A DNA stretch of 39,339 nt from Actinomycetota bacterium (GTDB taxonomy: Bacteria; Actinomycetota; Thermoleophilia; Solirubrobacterales; 70-9): the NCBI GenBank assembly GCA_018268605.1, contig JAFDWG010000004.1, positions 1 to 39,339 on the forward strand, written 5' to 3'. Under the pieces are notes generated by a model. The model saw nothing but the letters and a program-made list of their open reading frames with translations, did not search any database and had not been told where the DNA came from. Positions 14,695 through 22,969 of the stretch are shown in pieces. The position numbers and the translations under genes are program-made. Each line of letters opens with the position of its first letter. Positions within the stretch are counted from its first letter, which is position 1.

Positions 14695-15960
14695 GTCCTG
14701 CCCGCCACCCAGGTAGGCGTGGATTGCTGTCGTCCCGTCAACGTCCGCGAGTTTGCGCTTGGCGCGCTCCAGCCTCTCCTCGATCGGTCCGCGTGCGGCC
14801 ATCCACTCCGCCGCGCTGATGCTCTGCGCGGCGTAGAGACCGGCCAGCTCCTCTAGCTGCGCCGCGGCGGCATCGACCTCCTGTTGGTGGTCGTCTCCTC
14901 TGTCGTCGTGCTGCGCCGCCAAGGCGCGCGGCAGGGCCTCACCATCGAGCCGGTGGAGCACCATCTCGACCACCATCTCCTCCAGTTCGTCGGAGAGGAT
15001 CGCCAGCTTGCCGCACGCCTCGCTGCCCGGCTGGCGAGCGCACACGTACCTGCGGCGCTTGTCCTGGCGTGGCCTTGCGACCAGCGGCGCCCCGCACCGC
15101 CCGCACCTCAGCATCCCGGTGAGCAGATATCGGCGGGCCATCTGGTTCTTACGCCTTGCAGGGTCCTTCAACATCGCGCGGAGTCGGTCGCTGTCCTCGG
15201 TGGCGATGATCGCAGGCCATTTGCCGACCGCCACAATCTCGCCGTTATGTTCACGGCGCCCACTGATCCCGGCCGACATCATCAGGCGGCGAAGGGGGAA
15301 CTGGGACCATTCGCCGCCGGTTGCCGTCTTGATTCCGCGCTCGTTGAGGTCGAAGCAAAGGGAACGGATCGACTCGCCCGCAAAGATCCGGTCTTTCAGC
15401 TCCAGTAACACCTCTGCCTCTGCTTGCCTGATCGTCTTGCCATCGTCCTCATAGCCGAATCCACGGCCGCCACCATTGCGCTCCCCCGCCTCGGCGAGTT
15501 CAAGATGCTTCCGTTTGATCCGGCGGCTCTTGTCGTCGCTCTCCTTGACCGCGACGGCCGCCTTGATTCGGAGCGTCAATTTCCCGTCGGTCGAGGCAAG
15601 GTCAACGTCGCCTGTGACCTGGGTTAGCTGCGTCAGCTTCGCGCCCTCGCATATGTCCAGGAACTCCTCCAGCTCGCGTGGTTGCCGGTAGAACCGGTCT
15701 GAGTCGTAGACGATCAGCGCGTCGATGAGGCCGTCCTTGATGTCGGCCAGAAGGCGCCGGAAGTCGTCGCGCACCACGGTCTTTTTCCAGGCGCTCTTAT
15801 CGTTGTCGTTGTACACGGCCGGCTCCGGCCAACCGCGCGCTTCGGCCAGGGCGAAGCCGTCTTTGAGCTGGCGGGCTACGCCTTTCGATTCGCCCTCGCG
15901 GTCGTCGGAGATTCGGACGTACAAGGCGGGGTGCTTCGGGATGGACATGTCGAGTAACAT
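14551..15960 (-). CDS. int: large serine recombinase (integrase)
   Basis: A 469-residue large serine recombinase. The N-terminal resolvase domain has YVRISDD with the catalytic Ser18, then a conserved region ending VYDSDRFYRQPRELEEFLD. The recombinase domain follows with KSRRIKRKHLELAEAGERNG and a GRREHNGEIV turn. A zinc ribbon, RCGRCG...YVC...C, lies near residues 320-360, then a coiled coil. The start is ATG 15960 (an in-frame ATG lies at 15948), only 15 bp from the crossover core. There is no clear ribosome-binding site, so the upstream context differs between integrated and excised forms. It is the enzyme expected to have made the 2-bp junctions. Confidence 0.95.
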   Translation of the reverse strand: MLLDMSIPKHPALYVRISDDREGESKGVARQLKDGFALAEARGWPEPAVYNDNDKSAWKKTVVRDDFRRLLADIKDGLIDALIVYDSDRFYRQPRELEEFLDICEGAKLTQLTQVTGDVDLASTDGKLTLRIKAAVAVKESDDKSRRIKRKHLELAEAGERNGGGRGFGYEDDGKTIRQAEAEVLLELKDRIFAGESIRSLCFDLNERGIKTATGGEWSQFPLRRLMMSAGISGRREHNGEIVAVGKWPAIIATEDSDRLRAMLKDPARRKNQMARRYLLTGMLRCGRCGAPLVARPRQDKRRRYVCARQPGSEACGKLAILSDELEEMVVEMVLHRLDGEALPRALAAQHDDRGDDHQQEVDAAAAQLEELAGLYAAQSISAAEWMAARGPIEERLERAKRKLADVDGTTAIHAYLGGGQDLRERWKELSMDRQRAVLGALIDHITIGPALVGRNFFDPDRVAPTWRV

Positions 15961-15992
15961 AGCGGCACGGCGCCCTGCGCACGGGTCACCTC
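15961..15992. mobile_element. attR of the comM element
   Basis: The right junction reads element AGCGGCACGGCGCCC, core TG (15976-15977), then chromosomal CGCACGGGTCACCTC. Reading comM on the minus strand gives GTG ACC CGT GCG CA, then the fragment from 5455 down, restoring TRAHRGIL. The reconstructed attP is GGCACGGCGCCC-TG-TGGGGG, flanked by an imperfect inverted repeat. The reconstructed attB is GGATCCCTCGA-TG-CGCACGG on the + strand. Confidence 0.9.
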
Positions 15993-16856
15993 GCCGGGAC
16001 CCGGCGGGCTGCCGCCGCCGATCAACCCGGCAGCGCTGATCGTGTGGTGAGGAGCCCGAAACGGCCGACCGGCCGGCAATGTGGCGCCGAGCCGGCCGGT
16101 GACGCTGGCGATCCGCGCCACCTCGAGCGCCTCTTCCGGTCCCAGGGGCGGAAGGATCGATGGCAGGCGGCTCGCGGCAAGCGACTTCCCGGCGCCCGGT
16201 GGCCCGACCATAAGGAGCGAGTGACCACCGGCCGCCGCGACCTCGAGGGCATGGCGCAGGTGCGGGTGCCCGCGCAGGTCGGCGAGGTCTGGCGTTCCCG
16301 GCGCCGGCCCGGTCCGCAGCCGTAGGGGCATGGGCTCGGGGCGCCGCTCCCCTTCGGCGATCGCCGGCAGCTCGGCGAGACTGGCAAGCGGAACGACCTC
16401 CACCCCACCCGCCAAGGCCGCCTCCGACCCGTTCGCGAGGGGGACCACGACGGTCCCGACCCCGTCCTCGCGCGCGGCCTCGGCGATCGCCAGCACCCCG
16501 TATATGGGCCGCACCCCTCCGTCGAGCGCCAGCTCCCCGGCCAGCGCCACCCGGTCCATCCCCTCCCACCTCAGCTGCTCCGACGCGCTCAGCAGCGCCG
16601 CGGCGATCGCAAGGTCCATCCCCGGGCCCGCCTTGCGCAGGCTCGCCGGAGCCAGGTTGACGACGATCCGCGAGAGCGGGAACTCAAAGCCACAGTTGAC
16701 CAGCGCCGCACGCACCCGCTCGCGCGCCTCCCGCACCGCGGCGTCGGGCAGGCCGACGATCGCGAAACCGGGCAGACCACGGTGGACGTCCACCTCGACC
16801 CGTACCGGGCGGGCCGAGATGCCATCGAGCGTGAAGGTACGGGCAGTGGCGAGCAT
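15976..16856 (-). pseudogene. comM: comM 5' fragment (N-terminal half of ComM/YifB)
   Basis: The first 293 codons of comM plus two bases of His294. It holds the ChlI-like N-terminal domain (VEVDVHRGLPGFAIVGLPDA, residues 21-40, and RIVVNLAPASLRKAGPGMDL) and the Walker A motif GPPGAGKS (218-225). Walker B is on the other fragment, so neither half can be an active ATPase. Start ATG 16856 is set by family alignment (MLATARTF...). In the integrated state the frame continues 33 codons into the element before a stop near 15876. The integrase start lies inside this readthrough frame. Confidence 0.95.
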
Positions 16857-16979
16857 GGAGGCCACGCTAGGAGGCAAATACGCACGAGTGGCGCGCAGAA
16901 AGGAAATCTTCTGTGCCAAACGTGGGCCAATTCAGTGCCATCCGCCCACAAGCGACCCGGGACAGGTCACGGTGCGCCC

Positions 16980-17372
16980 ATGACCCGCCAACGCCAACGC
17001 ACCGGCCGCCTCGCGGAGGCCCGCGCCGCCGAACACCTCCTCTTCCTCGGCTACGGGATGCTCGAGCGCAACGCCCGCACGAAATTCGGCGAGCTGGACA
17101 TGGTCGTCTTCGATCCGGGTGCTCGCGCGCTCGTCTTCGTCGAGGTGAAGGCGGTCCGAGCCGGGAGCAAGGTCGGTCCCGAGCGCCCCGTCGCCTGGGT
17201 CACGCCCCGAAAGCAGTCCCAGGTGCGGCGGCTCGCCACGACATGGGTCGCCGAGCGGCGTTCAGGCGGCGCGGTCCCGCGCTATGCCGAGCTCCGCTTC
17301 GACGCCGTCGGTGTCGTTCTCGGCCCGGACGACGAAGTCGTCGATCTCGACCATCTGATCGGAGCCTTCTGA
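16980..17372 (+). CDS. yraN: YraN/UPF0102 endonuclease-like protein
   Basis: A 130-residue member of the YraN/UPF0102 family, a PD-(D/E)XK-like fold that usually sits beside rnhB and comM. N-terminal GRLAEARAAEHLLFLGYGML and GELDMVVFD, then LVFVEVK, give the characteristic E...D...ExK residues. Its role is unknown; a nuclease function in DNA repair or uptake has been proposed for the family. It is unusual here in being on the + strand, divergent from comM and convergent with rnhB. Its last 111 bp overlap the rnhB 3' end. The ATG at 16980 has a weak ribosome-binding site. Confidence 0.9.
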   Translation: MTRQRQRTGRLAEARAAEHLLFLGYGMLERNARTKFGELDMVVFDPGARALVFVEVKAVRAGSKVGPERPVAWVTPRKQSQVRRLATTWVAERRSGGAVPRYAELRFDAVGVVLGPDDEVVDLDHLIGAF

Positions 17373-18110
17373 CTCATGGTCTTCGAGATGACCAAGCTCG
17401 TCCTCGAGAAGCTCGTCGTCAAGGTCCGCGACGTCGTAGCCGCCGTCAAGGCCGAGCTGCGTGTAGGCGACGCTGGCGAACGAGCGGCGGTGGAGGGGCG
17501 AGATACCCAGCTTGTCGATCGCGGCGCGGTGCTCGGGGGTCGAGTAACCGACGTGTTCGTCGAAGCCCCAGCCGGGATGGCGCTCGGCGGCCTCGCGCAT
17601 GTAGCGGTCGCGGGTGACCTTGGCGAGGACGGACGCGGCGGCGATGGCCGCGCTGGTGCGATCGCCGCCGACGACACGTCGGTGCGGGACCTCGCAGCGG
17701 GGCAGGCGGAAGCCATCGACCAGGCAGATCGCCTCCGGGTCCGGCTCGAGGCGAGCCAGCGCGTCTCCGAGCGCTTCGCAGTTGGTGACGTGGAGCCCGC
17801 GGCGGTCGATGCCCGGCGCCGAGCGGATCACGATGCTGACCCGCGCCGCCGCACGCATCACGCAGGGGAACATCTCGAGTCGGGCCTCCTCGGTCATCTG
17901 CTTGGAGTCGTGCAGGCCGCCGAGGATGCGGCGGTCGCCGATCGAGAGCGCCTCGTAGTCGAAGAGGACGGCGGCAGCGACCAGTGGGCCCGCCAGGCAA
18001 CCGCGCCCGGCCTCGTCGGCACCGGCCACGAAGCGGTGGTCGAGCCCGCGGTCGAAGTCGAAGAGACGTTGGCTGCGGCGCAGGCGGCGTTTGTGGAGCT
18101 TGCCGCTCAC
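17262..18110 (-). CDS. rnhB: ribonuclease HII
   Basis: A 282-residue RNase HII that removes ribonucleotides and primers from RNA/DNA hybrids. The catalytic acidic residues are visible in GADEAGRGCLAGP, in the LHDSKQMTEE region and in LVDGF. GDRTSAAIAAASVLAKVTRD is the conserved GG-type segment, and HRRSFA is the C-terminal motif. The family is usually 200-225 residues. Here about 60 extra residues follow the HRRSFASV motif, mostly acidic (DLDDELLEDELGHLEDHESE), and this tail is encoded opposite the end of yraN. The start is GTG 18110 with GAGG 8 nt before it; the gap to the lepB stop is 12 bp. Confidence 0.93.
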   Translation of the reverse strand: MSGKLHKRRLRRSQRLFDFDRGLDHRFVAGADEAGRGCLAGPLVAAAVLFDYEALSIGDRRILGGLHDSKQMTEEARLEMFPCVMRAAARVSIVIRSAPGIDRRGLHVTNCEALGDALARLEPDPEAICLVDGFRLPRCEVPHRRVVGGDRTSAAIAAASVLAKVTRDRYMREAAERHPGWGFDEHVGYSTPEHRAAIDKLGISPLHRRSFASVAYTQLGLDGGYDVADLDDELLEDELGHLEDHESEGSDQMVEIDDFVVRAENDTDGVEAELGIARDRAA

Positions 18111-18122
18111 GAGCGGTCCTCG

Positions 18123-18761
18123 CTAGAGCGTGCCGATTCGATCCGGCGGCCAATACGTCGCGAAGGCCTCCCCGATGATCCATTCCTTGGGGACGGGGCC
18201 CCAATAGCGGCTGTCGTCGCTTTCGCCACGGTTGTCCCCCATCATGAAGAAATAGCCGGGCGGGATCTTGATCGTCTTTGGCAAATTGCACTCATAGCCG
18301 CCCCCACAGGGCCTGATGTAGGGCTCGTCGGCCTTCTCGACGCCGTTCACGACCGGATGGCCGTCCTTGATCGAGAGAGTGTCGCCACCGACCGCGACGA
18401 TCCGCTTGATGAAGGTCTGACTCGACTCTTCCGGGGTGGGCTTGGGACACGCCTCTCCGGCTTCGAGCGGCTGCATCTTGTTCACCAGCACGCCGCATTC
18501 GTGGCTCGACTCGGCCCCTGCCGGTGGGTGGAAGACGACGATGTCCCCCGGCTTCGGTTCGTGGAGGTGGTAGATGAACCGGTTGACGAGCACGCGCTGG
18601 CCGACGTCGAGCGTGGGTTCCATCGATCCCGAAGGGATCTGGTAGGGCTTCACGATCCAGGCCTGGATCGCCAGCGCCAATCCGAGGGCGAGGGCGACGA
18701 TCACGACCAGCTCGATCAGCCCACCGGCTTTGCTCTTCGGTTTCGGGATCCGGAAGTTCAT
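18123..18761 (-). CDS. lepB: signal peptidase I, paralogue 1
   Basis: A type I signal peptidase that cleaves signal peptides of exported proteins at the outer face of the membrane. The 212-residue protein has an N-terminal transmembrane helix ([18 protein letters not shown]). It then has the catalytic Ser46 in PSGSMEPTL and the general base Lys119 in [13 protein letters not shown]. The C-terminal box E is [17 protein letters not shown]. An insert containing CxxxxxxxC (ECGV...GEAC) is shared with its neighbour. The gene lies 36 bp after a second, very similar lepB, with a UUCG hairpin between the two. It is followed by rnhB. Confidence 0.95.
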   Translation of the reverse strand: MNFRIPKPKSKAGGLIELVVIVALALGLALAIQAWIVKPYQIPSGSMEPTLDVGQRVLVNRFIYHLHEPKPGDIVVFHPPAGAESSHECGVLVNKMQPLEAGEACPKPTPEESSQTFIKRIVAVGGDTLSIKDGHPVVNGVEKADEPYIRPCGGGYECNLPKTIKIPPGYFFMMGDNRGESDDSRYWGPVPKEWIIGEAFATYWPPDRIGTL

Positions 18762-18775
18762 GGCCGCGTGATTCT

Positions 18776-18800
18776 TGAGAAAAAGTCCGAAGACTTTCTA
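18776..18800 (-). terminator. UUCG-loop hairpin between the lepB genes
   Basis: On the minus strand AAAGTC-TTCG-GACTTT is followed by TTCTC. It forms a 6-bp stem with a stable tetraloop and a short U-rich tail. It may attenuate transcription between the two signal peptidase genes. Confidence 0.5.
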
Positions 18801-19418
18801 AAGGGTCCCGATCCGGTCCGGCGGCCAGTAGGTCGCGAAGGCCTCGCCGATGATCCAGGACTTCGGAACGGGCCCCCAGTACCGGCTGTCGTCGCTTTCG
18901 CCGCGATTGTCGCCCATCATGAAGAAGTAGCCCCTGGGGATCGTGATCGTCTTCGGCAGGTTGCAGATCGAGCCGGCGCCGCAAGGCCGGATGAAGGATT
19001 CATCGGGGTTCTCTTTCCCGTTCACCACCGGGTGACCTTCTTTGATCGAGAGGGTGTCGCCGCCGACGGCGACGATCCGCTTGATGAAGTTCTGGCTCGA
19101 CTCGTTCGGCGTCGGCTTCGGACACGCCTCGTTCGCAGGGACCTGCACGCCACACTGCGCCGCCGTTTCGGCGCCTTCCGGCGGGTGGAAGACGACGATG
19201 TCGCCGGCCTTCGGTTCGTGCAGGTCGTAGATGAACCGGTTGACGAGGACCCGTTGGCCGACGTCAAGCGTCGGTTCCATCGACCCCGAGGGGATCTGGT
19301 AGGGCTTGACCAGCCAAGCCTGTATCGCCAACGCCAGCCCGAGGGCGAGCGCGACGATGACGACCAACTCGATCAGGCCGCCCGCTTTGCTCTTCGGCTT
19401 GGGCAGCGAGAGTTTCAG
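18798..19418 (-). CDS. lepB: signal peptidase I, paralogue 2
   Basis: A second type I signal peptidase, about 206 residues. Its motifs match the neighbour's: PSGSMEPTL with Ser46, [13 protein letters not shown] with Lys113, and [17 protein letters not shown]. The signal-anchor region aligns fully only if translation begins at the CTG 19418, giving [17 protein letters not shown], just as in the other copy. That codon overlaps the rplS stop (CTGA), has GAGGA 9 nt upstream, and follows an in-frame TGA, so no ATG or GTG start is available. TTG 19367 would delete half of the transmembrane helix. The paralogue probably arose by tandem duplication. Confidence 0.92.
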   Translation of the reverse strand: MKLSLPKPKSKAGGLIELVVIVALALGLALAIQAWLVKPYQIPSGSMEPTLDVGQRVLVNRFIYDLHEPKAGDIVVFHPPEGAETAAQCGVQVPANEACPKPTPNESSQNFIKRIVAVGGDTLSIKEGHPVVNGKENPDESFIRPCGAGSICNLPKTITIPRGYFFMMGDNRGESDDSRYWGPVPKSWIIGEAFATYWPPDRIGTL

Positions 19419-20146
19419 CCCGCGGAGTCCTCGTCGGAGTCACCGGGTTTGTCCGGTTTCTCGCCCTCGGGCTCCTCCGACGCTGGACTGTCCTCGGTCT
19501 CACCGGCGGCGGTCGGCTCGGCGTCCGGCTCCGCCGCTGCATCAGTCTCCGCCCCCGCATCGGCGTCCGGCGCCTCCTCGGGCGCCTCGGCTGCGGCCTC
19601 TGCCTCGGGCGCCGCGGTCTCCTCGGGCGCCTCGGCTGCGGCCTCTGCCTCGGGCGCGGCCTCGGTGGCCTCGGCCTGCTCGGCCTCGGTCGGGACAGGC
19701 TCCGGCGTCGCCTCCTCCTGGCTCACGCCGTCGGCGTCGACCGCGGTGGGCTCGTCCGACGCAGCGACGGTGGGCTTCGAGACCATGTCCTCGTCGATGC
19801 CCCAGCGCCGCTCGGCGACGCGGGCCGCCTTGCCGATCCGGCCGCGGAGGTAGTAGAGCTTGGCCCGTCGCACGTCACCGCGCGCCGCGACCTCAAGTTT
19901 CTCGATCTTCGGCGAGTGGAGCGGGAACGTCCGCTCGACGCCGACACCGAAGGACTGCTTGCGGACGGTGAACGTCTCGCGCGCCCCGTTGCCCTGCCGG
20001 CGCAGCACCACGCCCTCGAAGACCTGGGTCCGCTTGCGCGTCCCCTCGATGACCTGGAAGTGGACTTTGACGCGATCGCCAGGCTCGAAAGAAGGGAGGC
20101 CCTTCTTGAGCTGATCGCGCTCGATGCTGTCGATGACTGAGCTCAT
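19415..20146 (-). CDS. rplS: 50S ribosomal protein L19 with long acidic tail
   Basis: Residues 1-118 are a normal bacterial L19 at the 30S-50S interface ([64 protein letters not shown]). The family usually ends here at about 115 residues. This protein adds about 123 residues of Ala/Glu/Pro/Asp low complexity. The tail includes a repeated [13 protein letters not shown] unit encoded by a 38-bp perfect DNA repeat with a 45-bp period. The tail is in frame, uninterrupted, and shares a 4-bp overlap with the next gene, so it appears genuine. ATG 20146 was chosen by homology; a T-run (TTTTT) lies about 35 bp upstream. Confidence 0.94.
   Translation of the reverse strand: MSSVIDSIERDQLKKGLPSFEPGDRVKVHFQVIEGTRKRTQVFEGVVLRRQGNGARETFTVRKQSFGVGVERTFPLHSPKIEKLEVAARGDVRRAKLYYLRGRIGKAARVAERRWGIDEDMVSKPTVAASDEPTAVDADGVSQEEATPEPVPTEAEQAEATEAAPEAEAAAEAPEETAAPEAEAAAEAPEEAPDADAGAETDAAAEPDAEPTAAGETEDSPASEEPEGEKPDKPGDSDEDSAG
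19575..19657. repeat. two 38-bp direct repeats, period 45 bp, in rplS tail
   Basis: Two identical 38-bp units at 19575-19612 and 19620-19657 on the + strand. They begin TCCTCGGGCGCCTCGG and encode the repeated acidic Ala-rich segment of L19. The period is a multiple of three, so copy-number change would preserve frame. Confidence 0.85.
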
Positions 20147-20228
20147 TGCGAAGTTTCTGCTTTCGGCTGCTGGCGAAGAAAAACCGCCCAGACCCCCGGT
20201 CGGGACCCACGCGGTCGCGGAATGTTAG

Positions 20229-20960
20229 CTATTCCGTGCGCGAAGCGGAGTTCTGGGCGCCACCGGCGGGCTTCGGATGTGCCTCGCCCGTGGCTTCCGC
20301 GTAGGCCCTGGCGCGTTCGCGGGAGCGCTCGAGGCGCCATTCGCGGATCTTTTCGTGGTCGCCGGAGAGCAACACCTCGGGCACCTTCCAACCTCGATGC
20401 ACCGGCGGGCGCGTGTAGTGCGGGTACTCCGGCATGCCCTCCAGCACCTGGCCGTAGGAGTCCTCGGCGGCGGAGCTGGCATTGCCGAGTGCCCCGGGTA
20501 GCTTGCGCATCAGCACGTCGGCGACCACCATCGCGGGCAGCTCACCCCCGGCCAACACGTAGCGGCCGATCGAGACCTCATCGTCGGCGAGGTGCTCGTG
20601 GATGCGCTCGTCAAAGCCCTCGTAGCGGCCACAGAGCATCGCCACGTGGGGTTCGGCGACCAGTTCGTCGGCGAGCTCGTCGTCGAGCAGCCGCCCGGTC
20701 GGCGTCAGCAGCACGATCCGCGGCCGCTTTCCCTCACCGTAGGCGTCCTGCAGCGCCTTGTCGATGATGTCCACCCGCAGCACCATCCCGGCGCCGCCGC
20801 CATAGGGCGAGTCGTCGACTTTCCGCGACGGCGGCGGAGCCGAGTCGCGGTAGTTGAACAGCCGCAGCTCGTTGCCTTCCCGCAGCGCGTTCTGCACCGG
20901 GCGCTGCGTCTGCAGCCAGTCGAACGCCTCCGGGAAGAGGGAGAAGATGTCCAGCCGCAT
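20229..20960 (-). CDS. trmD: tRNA (guanine-N1)-methyltransferase
   Basis: TrmD methylates G37 of tRNAs and so prevents +1 frameshifting. The 243-residue SPOUT-fold protein has the knot motifs PYGGGAGMVL, LCGRYEGFDERI and SIGRYVLAGGELPAMV, then PHYTRPPVHRGWKVPEVLLS, in the order expected. The C-terminal 25 residues are variable. It sits between khpA and rplS, as in the classical rpsP-rimM-trmD-rplS cluster, but rimM is not present between khpA and trmD. ATG 20960 lies 13 bp after the khpA stop. Confidence 0.96.
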   Translation of the reverse strand: MRLDIFSLFPEAFDWLQTQRPVQNALREGNELRLFNYRDSAPPPSRKVDDSPYGGGAGMVLRVDIIDKALQDAYGEGKRPRIVLLTPTGRLLDDELADELVAEPHVAMLCGRYEGFDERIHEHLADDEVSIGRYVLAGGELPAMVVADVLMRKLPGALGNASSAAEDSYGQVLEGMPEYPHYTRPPVHRGWKVPEVLLSGDHEKIREWRLERSRERARAYAEATGEAHPKPAGGAQNSASRTE

Positions 20961-20973
20961 GAGCTGCCGCGGC

Positions 20974-21204
20974 TCAGTCGAGGATGTCGACGATGACGCG
21001 GCGGTCGATCCGCACCGCGGCGGCCTTGGCGATCGTCCGGATCGCGTTGGCGACGCGCCCGCCTTTGCCGATCACCCGGCCGAGATCGCCGTCGGCGACG
21101 CTGATCTCATAGACGAGGTCGCCGTCCTCTTCGAGCTCCTCGACCTCCACGGCCTCAGGGTCCTCGACGAGGGACTTGACGAGGAATTCGAGCAGCTCGG
21201 TCAT
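20974..21204 (-). CDS. khpA: KH-domain RNA-binding protein
   Basis: A 76-residue single KH-domain protein of the KhpA/YlqC family, conserved between rpsP and trmD. It begins TELLEFLVKSLVEDPEAVEV and ends with GRVIGKGGRVANAIRTIAKA, then VRIDRRVIVDIL, where GKGG is the KH loop. It probably binds RNA, perhaps with KhpB, in cell-wall and cell-size regulation. ATG 21204 was chosen because the conserved domain begins there; a longer frame upstream overlaps rpsP and is not conserved. Confidence 0.93.
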   Translation of the reverse strand: MTELLEFLVKSLVEDPEAVEVEELEEDGDLVYEISVADGDLGRVIGKGGRVANAIRTIAKAAAVRIDRRVIVDILD

Positions 21205-21218
21205 CGCCGGAGGGGCAG

Positions 21219-21473
21219 TTAGCTGCCGTGGGCGGCGATGCCCTTGGTGCGCAGCAGGTGGGCCACGGTCTCCGACGGCTGGGCGCCGTGCTCGATCCAG
21301 TGGCGCGCGCGCTCCTCGTCGAGCACGATCGTCGAAGGCTCGGTCTGCGGGTTGTACTGACCGATCGTCTCGATCGTCCGCCCGTCGCGCGGGGAACGTT
21401 TGTCGGCGACGACGATCCGCCACACGGGGTTCTTCTTGGAACCCACTCGTCTAAGTCGAATTCTGACTGCCAT
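21219..21473 (-). CDS. rpsP: 30S ribosomal protein S16
   Basis: An 84-residue S16. [20 protein letters not shown] is followed by the [20 protein letters not shown] motif, which is diagnostic. It heads the rpsP-khpA-trmD-rplS transcription unit, 112 bp after ffh. ATG 21473 is the family start. Confidence 0.96.
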   Translation of the reverse strand: MAVRIRLRRVGSKKNPVWRIVVADKRSPRDGRTIETIGQYNPQTEPSTIVLDEERARHWIEHGAQPSETVAHLLRTKGIAAHGS

Positions 21474-21526
21474 GCGGCGGAGAACTGTAGCGGAACGGCG
21501 GAATCAGCGCCGGCTCCTCTGCTCGC

Positions 21527-21566
21527 CGCGACCGCGCCCATCACGACCGGCGATCTCGCGGTCGCG
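21527..21566. other. hairpin in the rpsP leader region
   Basis: CGCGACCGCG (21527-21536) is perfectly complementary to CGCGGTCGCG (21557-21566), with a 20-nt loop. It lies between ffh and rpsP in their shared direction, with no T-run. It could be a leader structure for the ribosomal operon or a weak termination site. Confidence 0.4.
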
Positions 21567-21585
21567 ACTCCGCGTCCAGGGCCGG

Positions 21586-22950
<1,365 letters not shown>

Positions 22951-22969
22951 CAGGTCAGGCTACTCTCCG

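Larger units (their letters stand above)
5456..15977. mobile_element. 10.5-kb integrative element inserted in comM (phage satellite or reduced prophage)
   Basis: The inserted unit is 10,520 bp long, counting one copy of the TG core. Only the 2-bp core is repeated at the ends, which is typical of large serine recombinases and unlike tyrosine-integrase or transposase insertions. Contents from the left are: a small gene, a winged-helix regulator, two phage-like genes, a small gene, a P27 terminase small subunit, a small membrane protein, a nuclease-like protein, the STAS-like/GHKL-ATPase pair, a membrane-anchored protein, tail-fibre-like and other phage-like genes, a possible DNA-binding gene, and the integrase. 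Most genes run on the minus strand. No terminase large subunit, portal, major capsid, tape measure, lysin or replication gene was recognised. Confidence 0.92.

Noticed and set aside
5456..15977. Idea that the element is a transposon with a longer target duplication
   Set aside because: Only 2 bp is duplicated and the arms fit attP/attB half-sites of a serine integrase, which is encoded at one end.
14551..16569. 672-codon frame joining the integrase to the comM region
   Set aside because: The first 203 codons are out-of-frame comM sequence; the real integrase starts at 15960 or 15948.
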